DNA from: Vibrio casei
Lineage (GTDB): Bacteria; Pseudomonadota; Gammaproteobacteria; Enterobacterales; Vibrionaceae
Assembly: GCF_002218025.2 (NCBI RefSeq)
Contig: NZ_AP018682.1
Span: 62,001 to 126,000 of the forward strand
Direction of reading: 5' to 3'
DNA: 64,000 nucleotides
The number at the start of each line of letters is the position of its first letter. The stretch's first letter is position 1. The position numbers and the translations under genes were made by a program. Below the pieces are notes generated by a model, which saw nothing but the letters and a program-made list of their open reading frames with translations, ran no database searches and had not been told where the DNA came from. Below are positions 1 through 8,422 of this stretch, piece after piece.

Positions 1-537
1 GGTGGAGACGAAGATATCATGTACAGCGTTATAATCGCCGCCTTGCAAGATAGACTTACAGTTAGGTTTATTCTTTAATGCCAAAAAGACATTCATAGAA
101 GCAGTAACACCTGTAAATTTCACATGATCGGGTATTGAACCAATAATGTCAGCGTTAAGTACTCCGTTGTCGAAATACACTACATCATTCATCTCTATAA
201 AGTCAGAAACGATAGCCGAGATATAGTTGTTCACTTTGACTGGAGGGAAAACTGTTGTATTGCGCGCTTTCTGAAGTGGAGTCGCCTGAGAAGATACTTT
301 CGAAGACATCTGTTCAAGATCTTCCGTAACTTCATCATGAACGATTGGATCACCACGACGGATATATCCGCCGTAGTATTCAAGAGGAAAAGAATGAGCA
401 GCATTTGAGCTTAAATCACGACGAACTGTCATTTCTGACACTTCTAAAAGGCGGGCGATTTCTTTCAAATGAATTTTGTCGCTGTGTTTTAGGCATGCTT
501 CAATTCGTCGAAGTCTTTCTAACTGCTTTGTAACCAT
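1..537 (-). CDS. deoR: DeoR-type deoxyribose operon repressor (3' end outside window)
   Basis: This is a DNA-binding repressor of the DeoR family, which typically responds to deoxyribose-5-phosphate. The frame is open from the ATG at 537 to the window edge (179 codons; the family is about 250). Residues 20-45 form the DeoR helix-turn-helix, with the motif ARLLEVSEMTVRRDL. The start is supported by GGAG a few bases upstream. The gene follows deoC on the same strand with a 43-bp gap, so the two are probably co-transcribed. Three TGTTA-N6-TAACA palindromes in the divergent promoter region are its likely operators. The identity as DeoR itself, rather than another family member, is inferred from those sites and from the deo genes next to it. 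The C-terminal part of the effector domain is not visible. Confidence 0.85.
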   Translation of the reverse strand, partial: MVTKQLERLRRIEACLKHSDKIHLKEIARLLEVSEMTVRRDLSSNAAHSFPLEYYGGYIRRGDPIVHDEVTEDLEQMSSKVSSQATPLQKARNTTVFPPVKVNNYISAIVSDFIEMNDVVYFDNGVLNADIIGSIPDHVKFTGVTASMNVFLALKNKPNCKSILQGGDYNAVHDIFVST

Positions 538-580
538 GTTTCTCCATTTTCGGCCTTTTACAGCCGAAGGCTTCTTACTC

Positions 581-1240
581 TTAGTAACCATTCGTCGTTG
601 GAGCTTCACCCGTGACAATGCTCACACTCGCACTAGCGCCAACTCGAGACGCCCCAGCGTCAATCATTGCTTGTGCTGTTTCTTTGGTGCGAACGCCGCC
701 AGATGCCTTTACTCCCATTTGTTTGCCAACAGTATCACGCATTAACTTAATATGCTCAACAGTTGCACCACCTGTTGAGAAACCTGTTGATGTTTTCACA
801 AAATCAGCACCAGCACGCTTGCTAATGTTACACAGTTCAACAATTTGTTGGTTGGTGAGTAGGCAGGTTTCGAAGATGACTTTGAGCAATTTCGGCCCAC
901 ATGCCTCTTTTATAGCGGCAATCTCTCTTTCAATAGCATCCCACTCACCGTCTAAGACATCGCTGATGTTCACTACCATGTCAATTTCATCAGCGCCTAA
1001 CGAGATTGCATTTTGAGTTTCAAACACTTTAACAGCAGTGGTGTTTGCCCCTAAAGGAAAACCGATAACTGTGCAGATCTTAACATTTGATGTCTTTAGG
1101 CGTTCGGCGCAATGCTCAACAAAATCAGGATTGATACAAACAGAGAAGAACTGGTGTTCGTGGGCTTCATCACAGAGTGTGTTGATTTGGTTAGTTGTGG
1201 CGTTAGCCAATAATAGTGTGTGGTCAATATAGTGATTCAT
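581..1240 (-). CDS. deoC: Deoxyribose-phosphate aldolase DeoC
   Basis: This cytosolic class I aldolase cleaves 2-deoxyribose-5-phosphate to acetaldehyde and glyceraldehyde-3-phosphate. The protein has 219 residues, the usual size of the short DeoC form. The Schiff-base lysine is K149 in ADFVKTSTGF. The second catalytic lysine is K178 in GVKASGGVRT, and the acidic segment around D87 (DEIDMVVN) is present. The ATG at 1240 has AGGG eight bases upstream. It is transcribed ahead of deoR and divergently from deoK-deoP-deoX, so the locus encodes uptake, phosphorylation and cleavage of deoxyribose. No lesion is visible. Confidence 0.97.
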   Translation of the reverse strand: MNHYIDHTLLLANATTNQINTLCDEAHEHQFFSVCINPDFVEHCAERLKTSNVKICTVIGFPLGANTTAVKVFETQNAISLGADEIDMVVNISDVLDGEWDAIEREIAAIKEACGPKLLKVIFETCLLTNQQIVELCNISKRAGADFVKTSTGFSTGGATVEHIKLMRDTVGKQMGVKASGGVRTKETAQAMIDAGASRVGASASVSIVTGEAPTTNGY

Positions 1241-1277
1241 GTTGTTACCCTATGCGTTAATCTTGGATTAGAGTGTA

Positions 1278-1293
1278 TGTTACTTTAATAACA
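1278..1293. promoter_or_regulatory. Probable DeoR operator 1
   Basis: TGTTACTTTAATAACA is a perfect TGTTA-N6-TAACA palindrome. It has the same half-sites and spacing as the E. coli DeoR operator core (TGTTAGAATTCTAACA). It lies 38 bp upstream of the deoC start, where bound repressor would block the deoC promoter. Confidence 0.75.
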
Positions 1294-1307
1294 TTTCAAA
1301 GTTGCAA

Positions 1308-1323
1308 TGTTATCATATTAACC
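1308..1323. promoter_or_regulatory. Probable DeoR operator 2 (one mismatch)
   Basis: TGTTATCATATTAACC has the TGTTA-N6-TAACM layout with one mismatch in the right half-site. It starts 30 bp (about three helical turns) from operator 1, a spacing that would favour cooperative binding. Confidence 0.55.
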
Positions 1324-1421
1324 TATAAATGTGATTTAGTGCTGGTTTTTTCATTGATTAATAGGCGTTAATATCATTTAAGTGATCCTAATCTCAGTAA
1401 ATACTCATAAAGATCGATTAA

Positions 1422-1437
1422 TGTTAGTTTTATAACA
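1422..1437. promoter_or_regulatory. Probable DeoR operator 3
   Basis: TGTTAGTTTTATAACA is a perfect TGTTA-N6-TAACA palindrome, extended to a 9-bp inverted repeat (TTAATGTTA / TAACATTAA). It ends just before the deoK Shine-Dalgarno (GGGAGGT, about 1445), so bound repressor would cover the deoK promoter or leader. Confidence 0.75.
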
Positions 1438-1456
1438 TTAATAAGGGAGGTTAAAA

Positions 1457-2386
1457 ATGAAAACAATTGCAGTTATCGGCTCAAATATGGTCGATCTCAT
1501 TTCATACACAGACCGTATGCCAAAAGAAGGTGAAACATTAGAAGCTCCATCATTCAAAATGGGATGTGGTGGTAAAGGTGCTAACCAAGCCGTAGCCGCC
1601 GCGAAAATGGGAGCAGATGTTGTAATGGTAAGTAAAGTGGGTGACGACATGTTTGCCGACAATACAATTCGAAACTTTCAATCTTACGGCATCAATACTC
1701 AATATGTGAGCAAAGTACCTCAGACTTCAAGCGGTGTGGCGCCAATATTTGTTAGTTCCACATCTCAGAACTCTATTTTGATCATTAAAGGAGCGAATGA
1801 GTTTTTAAAACCAGCTGACATTGATAAAGCGGAAAGTACCTTGGTGGAGTGCAGTTTGATTGTGCTTCAGCTAGAAGTACCACTAGAAACTGTCTATGCT
1901 GCCATCGAATTTGGTAATAAGCATAGTATTCCAGTATTGCTAAATCCTGCGCCTGCAGTACCTGAGCTTGATATTGAATATGCTTGTCGTTGTGACTTCT
2001 TTGTGCCTAACGAAACTGAACTAGAAATTCTAGTGAACAAGCCTGTTGAAACGGTTGAACAGATTAAAGAAGCCGCCACCATTCTTCTAAATAAAGGTTT
2101 GAACAACATCATCATTACCATGGGTTCGAAAGGTGCACTTTGGTTAAGCAAAGATGGTAAAGACGTATTCATTGAGCCAACCAAAGTAAACGCAGTGGAT
2201 ACCAGTGGTGCGGGTGATGCATTCATTGGCTGCTTCTCTCACTACTTCATGCAAACTGGTGATGTACAGACGTCCTTAGAAAAAGCTTCACTGTTTGCTG
2301 CATTCAGTGTGACGGAAAAAGGAACACAGTTCTCTTATCCGAGCATTGAACAATTCGAAGAGTTTGAAACAAAGCACTCTAAATAA
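1457..2386 (+). CDS. deoK: Deoxyribokinase DeoK (PfkB/ribokinase family)
   Basis: This cytosolic sugar kinase is predicted to phosphorylate 2-deoxyribose at O5 and so feed DeoC. The 309-residue PfkB fold shows the N-terminal glycine-rich substrate motif GCGGKGANQA (residues 36-45) and the C-terminal anion-hole/catalytic motif DTSGAGDAF (near residue 250). A strong GGGAGGT Shine-Dalgarno precedes the ATG. It is the first gene of deoK-deoP-deoX. Sequence motifs alone fit ribokinase as well; the deoxyribose assignment rests on the neighbours deoC, deoR and deoP. Confidence 0.88.
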   Translation: MKTIAVIGSNMVDLISYTDRMPKEGETLEAPSFKMGCGGKGANQAVAAAKMGADVVMVSKVGDDMFADNTIRNFQSYGINTQYVSKVPQTSSGVAPIFVSSTSQNSILIIKGANEFLKPADIDKAESTLVECSLIVLQLEVPLETVYAAIEFGNKHSIPVLLNPAPAVPELDIEYACRCDFFVPNETELEILVNKPVETVEQIKEAATILLNKGLNNIIITMGSKGALWLSKDGKDVFIEPTKVNAVDTSGAGDAFIGCFSHYFMQTGDVQTSLEKASLFAAFSVTEKGTQFSYPSIEQFEEFETKHSK

Positions 2387-2469
2387 TACTAACGGTCTGA
2401 AATAACAATTAAAACTGGCTCATTATTTCTAATGAGCTACAGATAACCTGTTCTTTAAGGAACCCTACA

Positions 2470-3798
2470 ATGATAAAAAATAATACCATCCAAGGCTCTG
2501 ATGGCTATTTGGATAGAACACCAGTATTTCAATTTATACTATTATCTTGCCTTTTTCCTTTATGGGGGTGTGCGGCTGCATTAAACGATATTCTAATTAC
2601 TCAATTTAAATCTGTCTTTGAATTATCTAACTTTGCAAGTGCCTTAGTACAAAGTGCTTTTTATGGCGGTTATTTTTTAATTGCGATCCCTGCTTCTTTA
2701 GTCATTAAAAAGTCGTCGTATAAATTGGCTATTATGATTGGTTTGTCGCTTTATATCTTTGGCTGCGCTGCATTTTTCCCTGCTTCTCATATGGCAACTT
2801 ATACTATGTTCCTAGCAGCGATTTTCTCTATTGCAGTGGGTTTGTCTTTTCTGGAGACAGCGGCGAACACATATTCTTCAATGTTGGGGCCAAAATCGCA
2901 TGCAACACTGCGCTTGAACATCAGCCAAACTTTCTATCCAATAGGCGCTATTGCGGGTATCTTGCTTGGTAAGTACCTTATTTTCCAAGACGGTGCGAGC
3001 TTAGAATCACAAATGGCGGCGATGTCTCCAGATCAGATTCATGCGTTCCGTCTAGAGATGCTAGAACATACGCTGAAGCCTTATAAGTACATCATTTTCA
3101 TTCTTATCGGTGTGTTAGCGTTGTTTATGTTCACTCAATACCCGAAATGTAAAGTGGCTCAACAAAGTGGTAAAAAAGCCCCTTCTATTGGTAAAACGCT
3201 TAAGTATTTATCGACTAATAATCGCTTCAAAAAAGGCATCATTGCACAGTTCTTATATGTAGGTATGCAGGTCGCGGTGTGGTCGTTCACGATACGTTTA
3301 GCACTAGAAATGGCTGATATCAACGAACGCGCAGCATCAAACTATATGGTGTACTCATTCGTGTGTTTCTTTATAGGTAAATTTATTGCCAACATCCTGA
3401 TGACAAAATTCTCTGCTGAGAAAGTACTCATTGCTTATTCTGTGATTGGTATGGCGTTTCTTGCTTATGTATCTCTAGTTCACGATTTTAGCGCGGTATA
3501 CGTAGCTGTTGGTGTGAGTGTTTTGTTCGGTCCTTGTTGGGCAACTATCTACGCTGGTACATTAGATACGGTAGATAACGAATACACGGAAACAGCGGGA
3601 GCTGTCATTGTTATGGCGATCGTAGGCGCAGCAGTGGTACCTGCTATTCAAGGTTTGGTGGCTGACGCTATTGGCATGCAGCTTTCGTTTTTGGTCAACT
3701 TTATTTGCTTTGGATACGTTGGTTATTATTTCTTAGGTGAAATGAAAAATAAGAACCAAAGCGAAAAACAGACTCAATTAGCAGAACAAACAAATTAA
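2470..3798 (+). CDS. deoP: Deoxyribose permease DeoP (MFS, FucP-like)
   Basis: This inner-membrane sugar:proton symporter has 442 residues and about 12 hydrophobic segments. It resembles the FucP branch of the major facilitator superfamily (WGCAAALNDILITQF near the first helix; SFLETAANTYSSMLG in the middle of the N-half). It lies 83 bp after deoK and before deoX, the gene order of the Salmonella deoKPX group. It would import 2-deoxyribose for DeoK. Substrate is inferred from context. Confidence 0.87.
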   Translation: MIKNNTIQGSDGYLDRTPVFQFILLSCLFPLWGCAAALNDILITQFKSVFELSNFASALVQSAFYGGYFLIAIPASLVIKKSSYKLAIMIGLSLYIFGCAAFFPASHMATYTMFLAAIFSIAVGLSFLETAANTYSSMLGPKSHATLRLNISQTFYPIGAIAGILLGKYLIFQDGASLESQMAAMSPDQIHAFRLEMLEHTLKPYKYIIFILIGVLALFMFTQYPKCKVAQQSGKKAPSIGKTLKYLSTNNRFKKGIIAQFLYVGMQVAVWSFTIRLALEMADINERAASNYMVYSFVCFFIGKFIANILMTKFSAEKVLIAYSVIGMAFLAYVSLVHDFSAVYVAVGVSVLFGPCWATIYAGTLDTVDNEYTETAGAVIVMAIVGAAVVPAIQGLVADAIGMQLSFLVNFICFGYVGYYFLGEMKNKNQSEKQTQLAEQTN

Positions 3799-3805
3799 TG
3801 TAGCA

Positions 3806-3830
3806 AAAAGCCACTTTATAAGTGGCTTTT
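3806..3830 (+). terminator. Hairpin between deoP and deoX (attenuator-like)
   Basis: This is an 11-bp perfect stem (AAAAGCCACTT / AAGTGGCTTTT) with a 3-nt loop and only four terminal T residues. It sits immediately after deoP and before the deoX ribosome-binding site. It could be a partial terminator or an mRNA-stabilising hairpin that lowers deoX expression. Confidence 0.6.
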
Positions 3831-3848
3831 CTGTTCCGGAGAAGATTT

Positions 3849-4865
3849 ATGTATATCATTCCACTAAACAAAGCACAGTTTAATCAGCAAGAAACAATTT
3901 TAATTCAATCTGAGGATTTTAAAGTATCAGCGTTCCAATATAACTCTGGGGTCGAAGGGTTAAAAATCGAAAATGCGAAAGGTTATTTAACAATTCTGCC
4001 TTACATGGGGCAAATGATTTGGGATGCGAAATTTCTAGGTGAAGACATTTGTATGGAGAACATGTTTTCGGAGCCGAAACCAAACAATGAGATTGTAGCC
4101 ACATACGGATGTTTCGCTTTCCATTCTGGCATGATTAGAAATGGCTGTCCAAGTCCTGAAGATGATCACCCGCTGCACGGTGAAATGCCGTGTGCTAATA
4201 TGGATAAAGCATGGTTAGAAGTCGATGAATATCAAATTACTCTAAAGGGTGAATATGAGTATGTAATGGGTTTTGGAGACCACTACTTAGCGACTCCGTC
4301 AGTTTCTATTGAGAAGGGGGCGTCTATGTTTGAGATTAAAATGAAAGTGCAAAACTTAGCTTCGGTCCCAATGCCACTACAGTATATGTGTCACATGAAT
4401 ACGGCATACTTCCCAGAGGCGAAGATGACGCAAAACATTCCGGATAGTGCGGTTAAGTTGCGTAAATCGATTCCCGGCCATGTTAAGCCAACACAACAAT
4501 GGCTCGATTTTAACGACACACTCAAAGCGCAATCAGCACCCATTCAACAGCTTTCTTCACCAGACATGTATGATCCTGAAATCGTCTATTTTATGGATGA
4601 CTTGTCCCAGCATACTGACAATGCTGAGTTTGAAATGACAATACCGAATGGCAAGACGTTAATTACTCGATTTGATACGACAGAATTCAACTATGCAACG
4701 CGTTGGATCTTGTACAACGGAGACCAAAAAGTCGGAGCCTATGTCCTGCCTGCAACTTGTCGACCAGAAGGTTACTTAGCCGCTGAGAAAAACGGTACGT
4801 TGATTCAATTGCAACCAAAGGAAGTGAGAGAGTTTACAGTGAAAACAGGCATTGTTGAAAAATAA
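3849..4865 (+). CDS. deoX: DeoX-like aldose-epimerase-fold protein (DUF4432 type)
   Basis: This is a 338-residue cytosolic protein of the galactose-mutarotase-like fold, the type found as deoX in deoxyribose loci. It probably handles anomers of deoxyribose or a related sugar; no biochemical role is certain. The ATG at 3849 follows GGAGAAG at 3838. A GTG at 3822 in the same frame lies inside the preceding hairpin and is unlikely to be used. The segment around residues 190-200 (LQYMCHMNTAYFP) carries conserved-looking His and Tyr residues. It is followed by a strong terminator, closing the operon. Confidence 0.82.
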   Translation: MYIIPLNKAQFNQQETILIQSEDFKVSAFQYNSGVEGLKIENAKGYLTILPYMGQMIWDAKFLGEDICMENMFSEPKPNNEIVATYGCFAFHSGMIRNGCPSPEDDHPLHGEMPCANMDKAWLEVDEYQITLKGEYEYVMGFGDHYLATPSVSIEKGASMFEIKMKVQNLASVPMPLQYMCHMNTAYFPEAKMTQNIPDSAVKLRKSIPGHVKPTQQWLDFNDTLKAQSAPIQQLSSPDMYDPEIVYFMDDLSQHTDNAEFEMTIPNGKTLITRFDTTEFNYATRWILYNGDQKVGAYVLPATCRPEGYLAAEKNGTLIQLQPKEVREFTVKTGIVEK

Positions 4866-4883
4866 AACTTTGCGGTGTGATGT

Positions 4884-4913
4884 AAAAAACAGCCATTTGT
4901 TTGGCTGTTTTTT
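4884..4913 (+). terminator. Rho-independent terminator after deoX
   Basis: An A-tract leads into stem CAGCCA / TGGCTG with loop TTTGTT, followed by seven T residues. The A and T tracts can extend the stem. Confidence 0.85.
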
Positions 4914-4988
4914 TAGTTTGAAAGCAATTTTGTAGACAAAAAAGTAAGAATCTATGAATCCACTTATTTGCATATAAACGATGTAGTT

Positions 4989-5407
4989 CACTCAGACCGT
5001 ATTCTGACAACGCTGAACAAATACCACAACCTCAGCATCGAAACCGCTCTGGTCATCGAAGAACTGATTCCAGTGGACAAAAGAGATGCATGAAGATAAA
5101 GAGCTACTTGATAAGCTAAATCTTTCAGTGTATGAGATGGTGTTCTACCGGGCCTTGGTTGAAAACGAGGCCTCAGTACATGAACTTGGCGATCATGCTT
5201 TGCGAAACCTCGCTATAGAGTTAACAGTTCAGCTTCGTAATTCAGCAACGCTTGACTGGCAGAAGCGTGAAAGTGTCCGTGCTCGTATGCGTAACTTAGT
5301 TTGTCGACTGTTACGGCGGCTGGACGTATCCGCCAGATGCCGCAGAGGAGGCTATCAAACTTGTACTTGAGCAAGCAGAGGTTCTCGCTGACGCGTGTTA
5401 CAAATAA
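4989..5407 (+). pseudogene. hsdR: Type I restriction endonuclease HsdR, C-terminal remnant
   Basis: Three reading frames in succession encode the tail of a type I restriction R subunit. Frame one (from 4989) gives SIETALVIEELI and then a stop. Frame two (5086) gives FYRALVENEASVHELGD and DWQKRESVRARMRNLV. Frame three (from 5321) gives WTYPPDAAEEAIKLVLEQAE and ends at 5407. These match the helical C-terminal domain of HsdR. The helicase and nuclease domains, hsdM and hsdS are absent. At least two frameshifts make this non-functional. It marks the junction between the deo locus and the accessory island. Confidence 0.85.
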
Positions 5408-5687
5408 TGACAAAAGTAAGCTATCAACCTTGCCTTTTGAATATCTATGCATAACTTGTTTGATAGCCGTCCAGATGATTACATCTTTTGGTCAAAAAAA
5501 AGTAATCTAATCAGAACGAATTAGAGTTTTATAACCAAGCAATATTTGTCCAAAACGTTTTTAAAATTGATCAATATTTATTGTATTCATCGTGAGTTGT
5601 TCACTCGCAACGTGCTTGAGAAGTAATCAAACTTTATGTAACAATCGTCAGTTATTTACATCGAGTACACTGTGCTAAGTTAAAAAT
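5408..5687. other. Non-coding stretch
   Basis: This AT-rich DNA lies between the hsdR remnant and the first island gene. I see no convincing coding frame, RNA gene or repeat in it. Confidence 0.5.
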
Positions 5688-5742
5688 GCACATTAGAATT
5701 TTTTTGCTTTCATTCTCTCACTTAGGCGTAATGTGCCTTTTT
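5688..5742 (+). terminator. Long-loop inverted repeat ending in a T-run
   Basis: GCACATTA (5688-5695) pairs with TAATGTGC (5729-5736), and the second arm runs into CTTTTTT. A shorter hairpin (AGGC-GTAATGT-GCCT) overlaps it. It is either a terminator or a leader element for the next small gene, whose possible GTG start lies inside the second arm. Confidence 0.45.
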
Positions 5743-5948
5743 TAAGGGGTATAAAACCGCTTCACGTCAAGTTCCATCCTGAATTCATATTGCGATTAAA
5801 TGTTGAAATGGGCCGACTAAAAGGGTGGGTCAAATCGAAGCAAGAAGCCGCACAAGAGCTTGATGTTGATCTTGAATCCATCGCTCACCTATATAACTGT
5901 AACGTTCAACTTGGGGCTAATAACATCCGTTTATTACAAGCAGCCTAA
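5733..5948 (+). CDS. Small protein of unknown function
   Basis: The frame encodes up to 71 residues with the core FHPEFILRLNVEMGRLKGWV and a helical, acidic second half (EAAQELDVDLESIAHLYN). The family is not recognised. The start is uncertain: GTG 5733 overlaps a hairpin, and AAGGGG at about 5742 lies too far from any ATG; the first ATG in frame is at 5808. A terminator follows. Confidence 0.5.
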   Translation: MPFLRGIKPLHVKFHPEFILRLNVEMGRLKGWVKSKQEAAQELDVDLESIAHLYNCNVQLGANNIRLLQAA

Positions 5949-5968
5949 CGTTCCACACTCTTCCATAA

Positions 5969-5998
5969 AGGCTGTGTATTCCACGCAGCCTCATTTTA
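5969..5998 (+). terminator. Terminator
   Basis: Stem AGGCTG / CAGCCT is followed by TCATTTTAT, just downstream of the small gene at 5733-5948. Confidence 0.5.
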
Positions 5999-6076
5999 TA
6001 TAAACGACATTTTTTTGGTCATTTTTTAAAAAGTGACCTTACTTTATTTAACGAAACCTAAAAGCGTGAGAACCCA

Positions 6077-7120
6077 ATGAATTTAGAGACTCTAAGCCAA
6101 TTTTCCTTTGAAAAGCTGTTAACAGGAATTCAGTGCCAGTTTAATAATAAGCCAATGCCCGAAGAGCTTAAGCGCGTTGATTTTTCAAGCCTTATCTTGG
6201 CTGTTAATCAACAATACAACGGCCAAATTGATGAATACAACGAGTTAGTCGATACGCTTTTAAGCCGCGATGAAACTATCGAAAGCTTAGAGCTCAAAGT
6301 GCATTCGAATCTTTCGCAAGTTAACAAGGCCCAACAGAAAATCGCCACACTGGCCGAAGAGTTGAAAGAGCGTGACCTATTAGTCGAATCGCATAAAGAG
6401 CAATGCGAGAACTTGGCAAAACAACAACGTGAAAAAGATAAGCAAATCCAACAACTCAAAAAAGACCTAAAAGCGGCAGATGCGGAAGTTACCAAACTAA
6501 GAAAGGCGGAGAAACGCGCTAAGGCACAGATATCACGCTTGAAGAAAAGTCTTGCGGCCGCAAAAGCGGAGATAGTGCCTGACGCAAAGCGCAAGATAAA
6601 AGAGCTGATTGAAACGTCCAAAACTATGCTGCGTGAGCTTTCCATTTATAAACAAGCGGCAAAAGCAACTGAGATGGAAAGTTATGTCGCCCCTCTGCAT
6701 AACCTTTATACCGATAAAGATTGTCACGTTCTGCTGGTGGATAAGCCTCAGCTGGTACAGGTCAATAATGGCAAAGATCACTTCTATCAATACACCCTGC
6801 TATTCGCTCATGGTTGCGGTACGTATTACACCTATTGCCTTGCTAACAAGTCCAGTGACGAAGAAGAACACAAGTTTGTGATCAGCTCTGGTGTTTTCCA
6901 TAAGGCCGATGCAAGCGATGCCGAAAAAGAGAATTTAATCCAATATGAAGTGACCATTCCAAAGCATGTAGAAGCAGCTATGGAAAAATGGCTCGTGAAA
7001 GTGAATGTGGAACAAGATGGAAAACTTCTAGCGGAAGACTATCACATGGATTTGCCGTCAAACATTTACCCATCGGCGCAAGCCAAAGCACGAAGCAAAA
7101 ACATCAAGCGTGTTGCTTAG
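6077..7120 (+). CDS. Coiled-coil protein of unknown function
   Basis: This is a 347-residue soluble protein. Residues about 55-195 form a long, Lys/Glu/Gln-rich coiled coil (for example KKDLKAADAEVTKLRKAEKR). Residues 210-347 form a compact, aromatic-rich C-terminal domain (HFYQYTLLFAHGCGTYYTYC). No enzymatic motif is recognised. The layout suggests an oligomeric scaffold. The next gene follows after 27 bp, so co-transcription is likely. A 7-bp hairpin (AGCGTGT / ACACGCT) spans the stop codon. Confidence 0.75.
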   Translation: MNLETLSQFSFEKLLTGIQCQFNNKPMPEELKRVDFSSLILAVNQQYNGQIDEYNELVDTLLSRDETIESLELKVHSNLSQVNKAQQKIATLAEELKERDLLVESHKEQCENLAKQQREKDKQIQQLKKDLKAADAEVTKLRKAEKRAKAQISRLKKSLAAAKAEIVPDAKRKIKELIETSKTMLRELSIYKQAAKATEMESYVAPLHNLYTDKDCHVLLVDKPQLVQVNNGKDHFYQYTLLFAHGCGTYYTYCLANKSSDEEEHKFVISSGVFHKADASDAEKENLIQYEVTIPKHVEAAMEKWLVKVNVEQDGKLLAEDYHMDLPSNIYPSAQAKARSKNIKRVA

Positions 7121-7147
7121 ACACGCTGTTTAGCATGGAAAACAAGC

Positions 7148-7399
7148 ATGATCATTGAACTATCAGCAAAAGGTACGATAAGCATAAATGGGTATTACTT
7201 TACCGGTAAAACATTTGAAATCCTAAGCCATGAATGCATCATTATCGATAACTCAGCGATTGATACTTCACTTGAAGCCAGTAGTTTTTTACTCGGCATG
7301 GATGTTTTAGTACCGGAAGACGCGAAAATATCGAATATCCAGCAAGATGATGGAGTTGAAAACATTTTCTTTGTTGATACTCCAAATCAGACCACGTAA
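7148..7399 (+). CDS. Small unknown protein
   Basis: The protein has 83 residues, is acidic, and is probably beta-rich (MIIELSAKGTISINGYYFTG). It has no signal peptide or membrane segment. It lies directly downstream of the coiled-coil gene and may share its transcript. The family is not recognised. The next 279 bases show no clear gene. Confidence 0.6.
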   Translation: MIIELSAKGTISINGYYFTGKTFEILSHECIIIDNSAIDTSLEASSFLLGMDVLVPEDAKISNIQQDDGVENIFFVDTPNQTT

Positions 7400-7678
7400 G
7401 CATAGTGGGAACTGGGACGAACAAGGTCACTTTTACTTAACAGCTCAGTTGTTTTGGAAGCTTGATACTCAAGTGGAGTATTTTGAATTACAGTGGCTTA
7501 ATTGTAGCTAAATGGATTGAAAACTATGGGTTTTGAGGTTAATCAGTATCAAACTTATTACCTTCCCACAGGTGATCCTACGGAAAATTAACAGGAAAAT
7601 ATCACTACAGTTCAACCTTGCATAATTTCAAACTCACATAGACTGCAATCACTAACTCATTCAACAGGTGATCAGTCT

Positions 7679-7951
7679 ATGCTCGACTCACAAGCAACCC
7701 AATCTTTAACAAATTCACTATTAACGAACCTCCGTTATTCCGTAGGGGCTGCAAATGCAGAAACTATTGCCGCCAATCTACTTTCCGATCTTTCCACCAG
7801 CAATTCGTTAGAAATGGAAAACTTAAAGATCGGCTTTCTAAGTCTACTTCTAGCAACAAAGCCAAATAGCACCAGTAACGCACTATGTGAAAGTACCGGC
7901 CAGGAATGCCATTTAGACATTTCAAGCTACTCCGCAATTCGAATCCATTAA
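7679..7951 (+). CDS. Small unknown protein
   Basis: The product is a 90-residue protein with an alanine/leucine-rich helical N-half (LTNSLLTNLRYSVGAANAET) and two C-terminal cysteines. Its ATG follows CAGGTGATC. It starts a run of three closely spaced genes (7679-8845). The family is not recognised. Confidence 0.6.
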   Translation: MLDSQATQSLTNSLLTNLRYSVGAANAETIAANLLSDLSTSNSLEMENLKIGFLSLLLATKPNSTSNALCESTGQECHLDISSYSAIRIH

Positions 7952-7973
7952 TTATAAGCAGTAAGAGGAAGAT

Positions 7974-8408
7974 ATGAGTGACATTACCAATATCGTGAAT
8001 AACGTAACCCTTGAAATCGTTATGCGTTTTAGCATGGAAGATATTGAAACTTACCTTTGTACCAATGAAGAGTCAGCCATCACCCTTGAGGCTTTATTAA
8101 AGGAAGAGCTTGAGCAAATGGGCATCAAGCAATGGGTTCTGGCTAAACTGGCCGGCATCTCTACTTTACCCGAGGTTTCTCCGATCATAAAAAAACTAGG
8201 TATTTCCTTGGTGCGAAAGTTCCAAGACGACCATTACTCATTAGTTACCCAGCATATCGCAACAGCAAATGATATTGGCGGTGTTAACTGGGAAAAAGAG
8301 CTGATTTTGGAAGCTGATAAACAATTTCTTATCGTCACTAAGATTCAGCAGTCATTAAACAAAGAGCTAAAGTCATGGCTTGAAACTCATACGAACAGCA
8401 ACGCTTAA
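7974..8408 (+). CDS. Unknown helical protein
   Basis: This 144-residue, acidic, helical cytosolic protein starts after AAGAGGAAGAT. It is 22 bp from the previous gene and 14 bp from the following membrane-protein gene, consistent with one operon. No domain is recognised. Confidence 0.7.
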   Translation: MSDITNIVNNVTLEIVMRFSMEDIETYLCTNEESAITLEALLKEELEQMGIKQWVLAKLAGISTLPEVSPIIKKLGISLVRKFQDDHYSLVTQHIATANDIGGVNWEKELILEADKQFLIVTKIQQSLNKELKSWLETHTNSNA

Positions 8409-8422
8409 ACAAGGAGCTAAAA

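Noticed and set aside
3822..3848. Upstream GTG start for DeoX giving nine more residues
   Set aside because: It lies inside a perfect hairpin and has no ribosome site, whereas ATG 3849 has GGAGAAG at proper spacing.
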